DNA of 30,935 nucleotides from a virus: positions 1 to 30,935 of the IMG/VR virus record IMGVR_UViG_3300042564_001440. The stretch is one strand, 5' to 3'. The notes under the pieces were generated by a model, which saw only the letters and a list, made by a program, of their open reading frames with translations, was not told where the DNA came from and ran no database searches. How positions within the stretch are numbered: the first letter of the stretch is position 1; every line of letters starts with the position of its first letter. The translations under genes and the position numbers were made by a program. This document shows, piece after piece, positions 18,901 to 24,680 of this stretch.

Positions 18901-20598
18901 CTTCCCGGTAGTAGCAGTTGTGCTTACTGGTATTTTTTTATTATTAACATACGCAGATACGGTCAATTCAGTATTAATAGGCGAATCAAAACAGGTTACA
19001 TTGATAGTATTAGTATTCTCAGATAGGGTTTGAATTTCTAAAACAGGAATTTTATAATCAACAGATTGCGCCCAAACATTAGTTAATACATCATTTAATT
19101 TTAGATAAGTGATTGCTGTTGAAATTGTTCTACTTACATTATTGTTAGTCAATATAATAGTGTCTGTCATAAAATAATTTTTAAACAGATAACTACCAGC
19201 ACCTATATTATTTTGATACTTTAAAGAGAATCCTAAAACTGGATCAACATTACCGGTGCCAACTTCATAACCAAAAATTTGATTTCCTACAAAGTTATTA
19301 GCTTCATCAACCTCAGTATAACTAATTCCAGTGCTAGTAAACAAATCAAATAATGGTGGTTGATTTACAGTTTCGTGTTGCTGGGCATAAATCCATTTAC
19401 TCAATGATGCATTAAAATACCAACTTGTTCCGTAGTATTCTGTACCAAAATTTACACTTACAGAATCCATATCTGTGGGTGTTAAATCTTCGGCTCCTAT
19501 GAGGCGTAGTACAGGGACTTCGCCTGATATATCAAAATTAACTTGAAATATTTTACCTCTTACTGCTAAATCATCATCATTATTAAAAACAACTCGATGG
19601 CCTTGCTGTAATAAAATACCATCAACATAATAACCGTAAGTACCGTCAACTGTACCAAATGCGTCTGTAGTAGAGTCGTCAATTACATCAACGTTTCGAA
19701 TTCCAGATTTTCCAAAATTATAAAGTTTTAAATCTGCTTTAAACTCAATAACAGGACGGTTGGCTCTAGAAGATAACGGATATATTACCGGAATATTATT
19801 AATCTCAGATGTTACTCTGATAATTTCTTTGTGGAACCATCTATTATAACGTGTCCAAGGATTTAAATCTGAACTAGCTCTATTAATTGTAATGTAATCA
19901 GGAGTTAGCGGTAATTTTTTATCACCATCAAACGGATAATCATCAAATTGAACATTGTCAAATGTTTCGTCAAATACGGTAGCAGTTTTATCATAAGAAT
20001 CTAATACATTGTATTCTATTAGTTTAATAGATAATCCCACTCCTTCAACTAGATAAACAATTCCTTCAACTGAAATTTTCATACCGTTGCTTAATAGGTA
20101 ACCATTTTCCATTTCATAAGAAACTTCACCTACAATATCAGCTAATGTTTCCGTGGCCGCTAATGTAATTAAGTTTGGGCCGGTAGGCAACCAATAGTAA
20201 TCTGTAAAGTTGATTAGCTTATCCCAATCAATTAATGGATCATAAGAATAAAATTCTGATCTAAATAACTTGTCAAGATTAGAATTTTTGCCGCCTTGTA
20301 TTCCTATTTCGTTGATCAGGTCATCATAAGACACTACGTCTGTGACGTTATTATTAGAATCTCTAAATACTAACGCAGGTTCTAAATTGTAACTGTTCCT
20401 TAATGAAGATTTTTCATCAAGATAAAAGTCTGTACTAGGATTATAGTTAGGAGTAATCTTGGATCCAACAAATCCTTCCAATCTCTCAACTTGGGGAGTT
20501 TGAATAAATTGATCAATCGTGCTAGATAAAAATTTAGAATTCTTATCAGTTTGTAGATATTCTGGTAATAGGTTAACTGATTTTTTAATATCCGCCAT
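6907..20598 (-). CDS. Giant (4563 residues) multidomain baseplate/tail structural protein at the gp7 position
   Basis: This is one uninterrupted frame of 13,692 bases starting one base after the gp6-like stop, with GGAACC as ribosome binding site. By position it replaces T4 gp7 and possibly further wedge or short-fibre proteins; I see no sequence proof of gp7 homology. Recognisable parts: an N-terminal region with WDKLINFTDYYWLPTGPN; two CBM5/12-like segments (about 1292-1326 and 1545-1571); seven FG-GAP blades starting at about residues 1959, 2024, 2102, 2168, 2220, 2277 and 2360; a fibre-type GELWWDLSTAKFMWYEQG module at about 2485-2502; GxGY beta repeats at about 2793-2850, 3151-3210 and 3597-3620; INEVKPYHTKIRNY near 3080-3093; and near the C-terminus VDGERIEYTAKDG with LSGLRRSTLGTG (about 4323-4355). 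There is no signal peptide and no clear membrane segment. Its likely role is the baseplate periphery and host contact. Confidence 0.75.
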   Translation of the reverse strand: MADIKKSVNLLPEYLQTDKNSKFLSSTIDQFIQTPQVERLEGFVGSKITPNYNPSTDFYLDEKSSLRNSYNLEPALVFRDSNNNVTDVVSYDDLINEIGIQGGKNSNLDKLFRSEFYSYDPLIDWDKLINFTDYYWLPTGPNLITLAATETLADIVGEVSYEMENGYLLSNGMKISVEGIVYLVEGVGLSIKLIEYNVLDSYDKTATVFDETFDNVQFDDYPFDGDKKLPLTPDYITINRASSDLNPWTRYNRWFHKEIIRVTSEINNIPVIYPLSSRANRPVIEFKADLKLYNFGKSGIRNVDVIDDSTTDAFGTVDGTYGYYVDGILLQQGHRVVFNNDDDLAVRGKIFQVNFDISGEVPVLRLIGAEDLTPTDMDSVSVNFGTEYYGTSWYFNASLSKWIYAQQHETVNQPPLFDLFTSTGISYTEVDEANNFVGNQIFGYEVGTGNVDPVLGFSLKYQNNIGAGSYLFKNYFMTDTIILTNNNVSRTISTAITYLKLNDVLTNVWAQSVDYKIPVLEIQTLSENTNTINVTCFDSPINTELTVSAYVNNKKIPVSTTATTGKITLTTESILLKDEVVLLKIETDQIPNGNGYYETPISLTNNPLNGFASSLTLSELGDHVYSMLAKTSAYTGNNLRDLTDYAKYGSRLVVNASPITFSQIFLGKKEHNVVDSIRQAGQHYDQFKMNFLKAIQNVDSQLSAADALDLILATLNKDKDLKSLYQRSDMLGYGQNKTVRTFTVTDVANVEYPIGFEFDLTRLSFQSVIVYINGTHLIHGSQYTFDYIDGSVILSTPISVGDIITINYYIDTLGCYIPPTPSKLGLYPSSIPQILPDTTLATGQVNVIQGHDGSLINAYDDYRDDIILEFELRIFNNIKVQYNSSIFDINAVIPGAFRKKNYTVADVDSILINDFSRWAGTYGVDATTNNTFDETNPRTWNYTGSLDVVDKNEISGHWKTLFTYFYDTIQPNLIPWKMLGLTEAPAWWVSEYGIAPYKSTNTKLWTDLKNGYLRGENVYLPDYARPDLLSIIPVDVDGNLKTPNTFLVTANSYQDKKSYWKFGDRGPAEFVWRRSSHSRFSLLAAAALLNPCTVCSSLFDVSRTTINPVGQVTYTEDDSYLDPRKLIIEGESNNQIAGFGSYIIERGRQKDQNYIVKLRQDLEYLNVNLFHKVGGFVSKDKLQIIIDSIDPTSTSPGVVLPSEDYSLILNVSNPIKTARISGIIVQRSNGNFIVKGYDIANPYFEILQPISSFSSGAVKVGGISEDFSDWSNVVNNGNKGVSSVDNTSVESTTGRYYKQGQLVRYNNKFYRVKIGHNAGATFDPALFQGLPELPIKGGAAVQASSKFESTVTQIPYGTEFTTIQAVYDVIIGYGAYLETQGFIFDEFNSDLNEMLNWKFTGKEFLYWTTQNWADGNLITLSPFANYIKYNFPNSVVDNISTGKYEYSLLKADGKPYPIDKFTMAREDTICTIKTRDANEGLFFAALNSVQKEHAMVFNNFTVFNDIIYDIETGYRQLRIKLSGFRTKNWNGDLFSPGFVYDNVEINDWQAYKTYLPGKVVRYNGRYYESLVKITSDSIFDFTKWEQLSKKPVPQLLPNFDYKINQFEDFYSLDIDNFDYSQQQLAQHLTGYTPRTYLNNIFTNPISQYKFYQGMIKDKGTKNAVDKLAKASEFTNKGDLSFKEEWAFRTGHYGSYSSLNEIEFQLEEGTYLENPYLVKFVNTLPADANPLINYITSSTLLLTPDGYDPANTISSYAGTWEDNNLKLTTAGYVRPDDVTSTAYNKNSLLDIANNSAIQDGDTVWLGFQENGDWTVYRYAKQLAEISGVFVSAPGSEITFVTDSHHRLQTGDVISVVRFNAQVNGVYIVNSIVNTNQFTVSTGLSSIENEALLNYGSLYKFEEARYSNLDELSQVTDLLKLNAGDKVWIDSGTDGKWQVYEKVKNYSVTTIDTADTPAGQRFGTSIFASNDSSVMLVSAPSWRIDGAYSQGRVKVFNKVNSVWTRKYDYILNSNLKTYCSATSSTQFGYALQYDIGKKLYVTGAPEATYVRAAIVTGTNVLSTGSGYARPYVKEGLVKIDSRQEDYPIFTEIVIANPRPADNSRFGHSICINRVPSTSSTTLLVGAPGSTTFAGTGSVYAYSITTSSTVISHVRGIELTTSSITLSAGSQWGYKIAECSIGFAISAPGYVASSGTVHLFNTDLSYSQPVNYPFLAEFAEGGRFGHDIAVSDSGKYLLISAPEIKYTNEPYGKVAIFTNTSGIYVLNQIIDNPLPTNDLKFGYSISISKDEQTISIGALGKTRSREQLFDESSSAGQTTFDGGSTKFNEIIPDAGTVYLYNKVGNKFIQADELNDVNILSGSRYGAATVVTNNEVFVGAPTSQPYSASTTDTSELYIFSKTDLTSQSWKVLREQENTVDVLPIGRVALIDTVKEEVVDYLDVIDPVKGKIAGIAEQELKFKAAFDPATYSIGLAGTIVNTETNWLDEHVGELWWDLSTAKFMWYEQGDEIFRKNNWGRMFPGASIDVYEWVKSDLLPAEWAAQADTTKGLVNSISGQPKYPDNSVISVKQLFNNVTGSFENVYYFWVKNKVTLPKAENRRLSGFQVASYIADPVANGLKFVEILSPSSVAFANVQPMLVGNRINANITIDYSISTPKHTEWLLLNEGDHTSVPNTLLEKKLFDSLLGHDSTVDRNVVPAKNLTYRNRYGIGIRPQQTLFKDRLAALRNLITFVNSVFKENRIVGNYSFENLNKVEEIPALFSYEYDAVVEDLASLDEVSTINFVKAELECRAENGKIRSVVITNPGFGYTIAPKVTILSTGSAIGEIVTELDVDGRVISTTIINPGNGYADGLVNVKIRSHSIIVQVNSDSGNRWTKHSFDYSLRTWVKVQTQQYNTPLFWTTVDWSSATYDSYKTIQYTISDLFAIGSLTSVVDGDYVKVKNIGDSKYAILQKVSGGGNYIPSYNIVYREQGTIQLLDTLWDYNIGKYAYDSATIEETLYDQIPDQELYYILIALKNNIFINSLKVNWNLFFFAAVKYTLTEQKLLDWAFKTSFINVFNNIGTLDQRPVYKLNNEEYFENYINEVKPYHTKIRNYTSVYDKAEQADLYTTDFDLPSYYNTTTDSLDVIDLDNSLVDSYPYKSWKDNYKFYVSAIEVGYAGSGYTQRPTVTITTSTGDTGSGATAEAYIRNGELYKVIVTNSGSGYVIPPIVTISNSTTNDTARVSVIMANDAVRKNIIGLKFDRTSTVGDLTNLTVTDTFICDGTLDKFTLSWLASPDKQNITPLLDGKLVFGTDYTIEYYQIAEENVGIDVSRTFPENSWTGEKMTDHRYRYFLNTDRSGDVPKYIKHYSKFVFLNKVPAYGQVFKVTYNKNIDLYNAVDRIINLYNPTDLMPGKELPLLMEGAEYPGISIQGLMFDQTPNWDNTGTRYDSAPWGDTVSSYAVAKLTGDLKKDSLWIDTDSSDGIYPGQTIAPLNTSTQIFRSTTVVTEVLGSRIFIGTLDEIDTQIKHIYSTGTTATLSTIVINTRESFNTSVKPGDFILINGVNSTGGYGIDYINTTTTPILSTSTTSLVTAVVSPPDLPNGRQAKVQITQVGLTVTNISVLAGWPGIGYSVPPILTFSGTVSPVTTDSYTVFLDPGFNLNAEVKKCTDNYIEIRSDRWELGSTSTTLNPGASFRLLSLLNDLEASNKLLYRATESMSSATILSMQTFAPFTDVTRAEVKFKEVSTTTFVDVLPESTTTIWYRISNSIDGLDRAVVSIYSTSTATISGTMNVSLFGATELEFYSTNNDYNNLDSVINGSTISDTSLGYKPEDIIIDGNNFLNAVDSYAPEECVPGYVTDSIGINVFTVAESSSYPMVVSGAFAAGTDGITRATLSWLPDAPLGFRVQANGKVFDRVNNEASFTSSTQYCIFNNTIIVPIQLVYTIVGYSFVTVGADVTVDSEYIGVELPSTVGNTGTVAVTSLLGFDDVRSVYVLLNGEEVPPSGNPSNLAVYGYVLSPAASNSNRAMVTVNGLSSNIYNLEAWFFDYPFPKFNTFHEQYYTIGSTATSNLTLDRAPGTIEPVSEQVIVEKITSTVRDRLLPPWASYHKVQAGQTEYPINIKQPENSGLYTLDNVKVYLNGIELRPGYDFTVLALTINLINPNIVTGDAIAIESLLGGTYDYFVSGRNLRLTQPVNSATIKVTSFTDHDNMMIRTERFNGNDPVILTYPVLNENYVWVTVNDTPLIAGFDYSVMEDFRSIEFSGSVDIFPEDDIVVMVFNPPSYGSSVLGHRIFKDMFGRHHYKRISEYFSTRLAQPLQYTDNTIVVANGDHLLQPIPDRNVPGVIYVDGERIEYTAKDGNVLSGLRRSTLGTGPAKFSDIGTEVIDQSIRQNIPTTDYSLIQHIPSSNTTTYIISASTGTSTFLINTSTHAGDGIVLSTLANAVDQVEVYYGGRQLRKSSMIVHDKSRSYYTSSSIKVDGVNTSSYEILQPEFTITGTSTLVLNIAEEITTGTRITVVKREAEFWTDSASTSLLFSTGTQANFLRSRPAELPDIYFYGGEKVLIENSIALTDENGEPLEGY
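13390..14770 (-). repeat. Seven FG-GAP blades inside the giant protein
   Basis: Within the 4563-residue protein, seven units of about 52-83 residues share the pattern (R/K/Q)(F/Y/W)G..., then a strand ending in SAP, GAP or GAL, and a third strand of the type GxVxxFN. Visible examples are RFGTSIFA/LVSAPS/GRVKVFNK, SRFGHSIC/LLVGAPG/GSVYAYS, GRFGHDIA/LLISAPE/GKVAIFTN and SRYGAATV/VFVGAPT/ELYIFSK. This matches the FG-GAP repeat of integrin-alpha-type beta-propellers, and seven is the normal blade number. Asp/Asn/Ser-rich loops such as SNDSS, SDSGKY and SKDEQ lie where calcium loops occur in some families, but no full canonical calcium motif is evident. Confidence 0.8.
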
Positions 20599-20599
20599 G

Positions 20600-23500
20600 T
20601 TAGGTTCCGCTAGTTGTTACAATTGCCGAAGTCGATTTTAATTGTGATGCTGTAATGGCATCAATTATTTCTATGTCCGAAATTCCTGCACCATTTATAA
20701 AAAGTTCATTTGATTGACAGGCCACTTCGTATAAACTGCCAAAGCTGCCAACACTCTTAGGTGTAACAACAAAGTTAGTTATGTCAGGTGTTAGTTGGTT
20801 CATTACGTAAGTCGACAATTCACTAAAATAGAATGATTGTCCAAAATCCCAATTCTCTAAAGCAAAGAATTCATTGATTGCTGTTAGTATTCTAGTTTTT
20901 AAATCGTTGTCTGTTGTAGGTCTTTCAGAATTTCTTACTGCTTTAAATTTAGCTTGTAAACTAGTAGTAGCATTGCTGCCAAATAATATTTTATATTTTA
21001 CAGAATGAAAAATAATCTCATCGCTGATAGCTTTGATTGGTTCTAAACTAGCAGAATAGTTTTGTTCTAGACTATAGCTTGTAGGAGGAAGTGGTTCACT
21101 GACTGTATTACCTGCTAGCCAACTTCTTACACTGTTGTCGTATCCAGTTGTTAATACATAGATATCAATAATGTTTGATTTACTAGGATCAATTCGTCTA
21201 TCATTTCCACTATTATGAACATAATGAAAGTTAAGGCCAGAGCGGCCAGGGCGAGCAAAATATTGATCTGTGTATACTAATTTATTATCGGCTACAGACC
21301 AATATTTGATAACATTTATTGCTGGGCTGTAAAAATAAAATAAATCGCCATCAGCTACAGAATATGCCGGATTACCTTTGTAAGAATAAAAATCAATTTC
21401 AGTTTCAAAAGGAATAATTCCCGTTGTTAATTCATATCGGGCACCATTACTTAATTTTTTAAAATAAACAAAATTAGTTTTATGATCTATTGAAGTATTA
21501 GCAATTCGTTCTACATAGTCGGGTTCTACAATTGTTTTAAATGACTCTGGATCCTGAATTTGTCCTGTATTATTATAATCGTAAAAACTTACTTTTATTT
21601 TTTTTGGTTCTATGTACCCATCACTTTCTACTACAGGGCCATCAATTTGCCAGGCATAATCTGATGATAACTTTCCGGTAAAATTATTTCCCGCATACCA
21701 TTTTCCAGTAATTTTTCTAGAAATTTTATTTGTAATGGTATTTAGATAATAGTCTCCGTTATTTCCTAAAGAATTAGATACGTTATCAGTGGTGCCGTTG
21801 TACCATTGCCTGTCAGACGATGGTAAAGAATTAACTGATAACACATCAATTCTGTCTTTAACTACAGTATTAGTAATAAAATCATAGTTAACAGAATCAA
21901 TATCTACATAAAATGCAGTTTCTGCTTCGCTTTCGAATATAAAATATAAATTTCTATATCGAACTTTATAATTTTTTCCAGTCCATACAAATGCTATAAT
22001 CCAACTAGAGTCTATTCCTGCATCCTCTACATTGCCTTGATTATCTAAACTAAAAGAATCTAACAAATTTAAATTAGAATTTAAAATTATATCCCAAGTT
22101 CTTGAATCATTTGAAATTGTTAATCCAAAATTTCGTTGACTCATGCACAAATTAGCAATTTCGTTTTCAATGGAAAAGTTTAAAGTTTGTACGTATTTAG
22201 GAATTACTTCAATTGGCACTGCTCCCTGAGGAACACGACTAGAAAATATTACAGGACCAGTTCCGTCGTCAAGTGATCCTGCGCCACTGTTGCTGCCATC
22301 ACCAATTACCTGATAAACCATGGACCACATATAATCTCTGCCGCCTGCAGGAATAAGTCCCGCGTTGGCGCCAGTTGTAGTAACTGCGACTAGATTATTG
22401 TCAGCATCAAAATATTTTCCAATAGGCGGACTAAATTTAACCAAAGCACCCTGGTTTGCATATTTTAAATTATTTTCTGAATACTCCCCCATTGATACCG
22501 GACCTGTGATATTAGAAAAATATCCTCGGCTTTGCCCCGGAGTTTTGTTAACTTCATTCCAGGTCAACAATAACAATGATAAATCAAGGTTATTATATTT
22601 GTTAATATAAAATGAACGACTTCCAGTTGATAACACCACCGGAGCTAGAGAATTTTTAATAACAGAAAGCACTTGGTTTCTACTAGTAAATTCAAATTCA
22701 AAATATTCTTCAGATTCTTCTTGATATAAAATACCGTCTGCGGCAAAAATGTTAGTTTTACTGTATCCACCAGTTACATCGGATATATCAAAATACTTAC
22801 TCAAACCACTGCTAACACGGTTAACACTTTTAACTTTTAATATATCAGAGCCTGCACTCAACGGAGCAATATTATAATCTTCTCCAGTGATCATTCTATT
22901 TTGTAGGTAATAATTTTGAGGAGCTTTAGTTTGAATACTGGCATTGCTTTCTGCACCTGAACTGTTACTAACAGTGTATTGAAGACTCAATGTCATTTGT
23001 AAGGTGTGTGTTTGTCCAACTCCGTTAACATAAGGAACTTGAATAACAATACCACTCATTTGCTCAGGTTTAATAACATAAGACTGTCCATTGCTCTGTC
23101 TGTAGAATAGTCTAAAGTCACCTTTGGGCAAATCACCAAACACGCCGTCAGCAAAGTTTAAATCAATTTGATCATTTTCTCTAGGAGCGATTGCATAGAT
23201 AGTTCTTAAATTTTTATTAAGACTATTATAAATTACGTTATTGCTATTGTTGATAGTAGGAACATCTGTCCATAAAGTTAAAAAGTTTCCATTCTTATCT
23301 AATTGCCATAACCATACATCTGTATCATTAATGTCAGGTGTGTTAATGCCCACAATCTCATTAGGTACAGGATTGTCTAAAGAGAACTGGACCATACTTA
23401 ATGATCCTTGTTTGAACATTGTAAAGAATCCTGTGTCAGCACTACCAGATCCTTGATTGTCGTTTTTATAAATGAAACTAAATTGATTTGCAGGTTCAGG

Positions 23501-24178
23501 AGCCGCTTCATACACATAAGTTCTATCAATAAATGTACAAGGAGCCACCTCAAATCCCATTGACACTCCGTCAATGTTTTTGTTGAAACTAAACAACGGA
23601 ACATCAGTGTTAGCACCGTTGAAATAATATTGTTCTGTTAGGATACCACTTAATGTTACTCTGTCTGCGGGATTTCCAAAATTAGAACTCATTGCAGAAT
23701 TCATAATATTGATAAACTGTTGATACCAATTAGAATTAGTTGAGTCATTCCACCCAATAGTAGTGTTAGCAAGGTTGTTGCCGTTAGAATCAATTACGCT
23801 GTCTGTTGTAGAGATAGCTGTAACTTTTAAAAACCCGTTTGCAGGTGTATTGCGTTTAGGACGATAGCTAATTAGTTGTGCTAACCGTAGGATACTATCA
23901 CGTCGTTGTGCTGTTTCTAAGAAGTTTTCGCGGGCATTTAAATCAATACGGAATGATAAATTTTGACCCAAGTAAGCAATAAGATCAATAAGGGCTATAT
24001 ACTCACTACTATCAATGAAATCGTTAAAATCTTCTGGATAATTTTCCTGAAGATAGGAAATCATTGTACGTCTTAGTGTTTCAAAATCGTAGCTTTTGAA
24101 GTCAGCATTGCGAAAAGATTGATAAATCTTTTTCCAATCTTCGCCGACGAGTAGTTGAGTGTTAGTTGAAGGGATCAT
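20600..24178 (-). CDS. 6: Baseplate wedge protein, gp6-like (P2 gpJ-related), enlarged
   Basis: The 1192-residue protein begins with the conserved gp6 region: LLVGEDWKKIYQSF (9-22), DFETLRRTMISYLQENYPED (31-50), SEYIALIDLIAYLGQNLSF (58-76), ENFLETAQRRDSILRLAQL (84-102). The C-terminal region, about 1090-1185, has the typical pattern INEFFALENWDFGQSFYFSE followed by a TPDITNFVVTP segment. In T4, gp6 dimers form the inner ring that holds the wedges together and drive the baseplate change before contraction. T4 gp6 has about 660 residues, so this protein carries several hundred extra residues, mostly between about 470 and 1050. The extra part includes a fibre-like LGNNGDYYLNT motif with a following GKWY. 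A gap of 46 bases precedes the gene and holds a late-promoter-like element. Confidence 0.9.
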   Translation of the reverse strand: MIPSTNTQLLVGEDWKKIYQSFRNADFKSYDFETLRRTMISYLQENYPEDFNDFIDSSEYIALIDLIAYLGQNLSFRIDLNARENFLETAQRRDSILRLAQLISYRPKRNTPANGFLKVTAISTTDSVIDSNGNNLANTTIGWNDSTNSNWYQQFINIMNSAMSSNFGNPADRVTLSGILTEQYYFNGANTDVPLFSFNKNIDGVSMGFEVAPCTFIDRTYVYEAAPEPANQFSFIYKNDNQGSGSADTGFFTMFKQGSLSMVQFSLDNPVPNEIVGINTPDINDTDVWLWQLDKNGNFLTLWTDVPTINNSNNVIYNSLNKNLRTIYAIAPRENDQIDLNFADGVFGDLPKGDFRLFYRQSNGQSYVIKPEQMSGIVIQVPYVNGVGQTHTLQMTLSLQYTVSNSSGAESNASIQTKAPQNYYLQNRMITGEDYNIAPLSAGSDILKVKSVNRVSSGLSKYFDISDVTGGYSKTNIFAADGILYQEESEEYFEFEFTSRNQVLSVIKNSLAPVVLSTGSRSFYINKYNNLDLSLLLLTWNEVNKTPGQSRGYFSNITGPVSMGEYSENNLKYANQGALVKFSPPIGKYFDADNNLVAVTTTGANAGLIPAGGRDYMWSMVYQVIGDGSNSGAGSLDDGTGPVIFSSRVPQGAVPIEVIPKYVQTLNFSIENEIANLCMSQRNFGLTISNDSRTWDIILNSNLNLLDSFSLDNQGNVEDAGIDSSWIIAFVWTGKNYKVRYRNLYFIFESEAETAFYVDIDSVNYDFITNTVVKDRIDVLSVNSLPSSDRQWYNGTTDNVSNSLGNNGDYYLNTITNKISRKITGKWYAGNNFTGKLSSDYAWQIDGPVVESDGYIEPKKIKVSFYDYNNTGQIQDPESFKTIVEPDYVERIANTSIDHKTNFVYFKKLSNGARYELTTGIIPFETEIDFYSYKGNPAYSVADGDLFYFYSPAINVIKYWSVADNKLVYTDQYFARPGRSGLNFHYVHNSGNDRRIDPSKSNIIDIYVLTTGYDNSVRSWLAGNTVSEPLPPTSYSLEQNYSASLEPIKAISDEIIFHSVKYKILFGSNATTSLQAKFKAVRNSERPTTDNDLKTRILTAINEFFALENWDFGQSFYFSELSTYVMNQLTPDITNFVVTPKSVGSFGSLYEVACQSNELFINGAGISDIEIIDAITASQLKSTSAIVTTSGT

Positions 24179-24196
24179 ATTCTTTTCTAGATACCA

Positions 24197-24204
24197 TATT
24201 TATT
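24197..24204 (-). promoter_or_regulatory. Late-promoter-like element before the gp6-like gene
   Basis: Read on the minus strand the sequence is AATAAATA, one mismatch from the T4 late promoter TATAAATA. It lies in a 46-base spacer, one of only two long spacers here, 18 bases before the ATG. Transcription starting about six bases downstream would leave a leader near 12 bases. No -35 box is needed for T4-type late promoters. Such AT-rich octamers also occur by chance. Confidence 0.4.
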
Positions 24205-24224
24205 GTAAAAATTAACCATGCACA

Positions 24225-24662
24225 TTATTGCAGGACCAGTCCAATGTTCTGATCGAACAACAATTTCAATGACGATGATTGATCCGTATTTTTCATTACT
24301 AAAACAATATCAATCAAATAGCCTTGTTCGTATTCGTTAACTTGTATTTGTGTAGGATATACTCTCGAATCAGCAGTACAGATTGTTTCAATATCTTTAG
24401 TCAATACATTTCTAATATTAGGAGTCAGTGGTTCCATTAATGTATCCCAGATGATGGTTCCAAAAGTGGGATTCATTACTCGCTGACCTTTTCTTGTGTT
24501 AAAATGATTAAGAATATTCTGTTTAATTAATTCAAAGTCGTAGAGTTTAGATCCTCTATTATCTGGATTAGTGGTGCTAAATCCTTTATAATAATGAGTC
24601 AGCTTGTTAGAGTGTTGACTATTATAGTTTGTAGGAGTAATTTCTAAATTCTTGTAAGGCAT
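24225..24662 (-). CDS. 25: Baseplate wedge protein, gp25-like (GPW/gp25 family)
   Basis: The 145-residue protein matches the gp25/P2 gpW family in size and motif: GQRVMNPTFGTIIWDTLMEP at residues 59-78, the family's characteristic segment in which the Trp-Asp and the Glu-Pro are conserved. Family members sit at the inner baseplate wedge, link the wedge to the hub, and are thought to nucleate sheath assembly. It lies between the spike gene and the gp6-like gene, as W lies between V and J in P2. A likely Shine-Dalgarno sequence (AAAAGGAT) covers the end of the preceding gene and lies 18 bases before the ATG. Confidence 0.92.
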   Translation of the reverse strand: MPYKNLEITPTNYNSQHSNKLTHYYKGFSTTNPDNRGSKLYDFELIKQNILNHFNTRKGQRVMNPTFGTIIWDTLMEPLTPNIRNVLTKDIETICTADSRVYPTQIQVNEYEQGYLIDIVLVMKNTDQSSSLKLLFDQNIGLVLQ

Positions 24663-24680
24663 GGTATATTTATTATCCTT

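Noticed and set aside
24667-24674. A third AATAAATA octamer before the gp25-like gene
   Set aside because: It ends only four bases before the ATG, so a late transcript would begin within the start codon and would lack a ribosome binding site.
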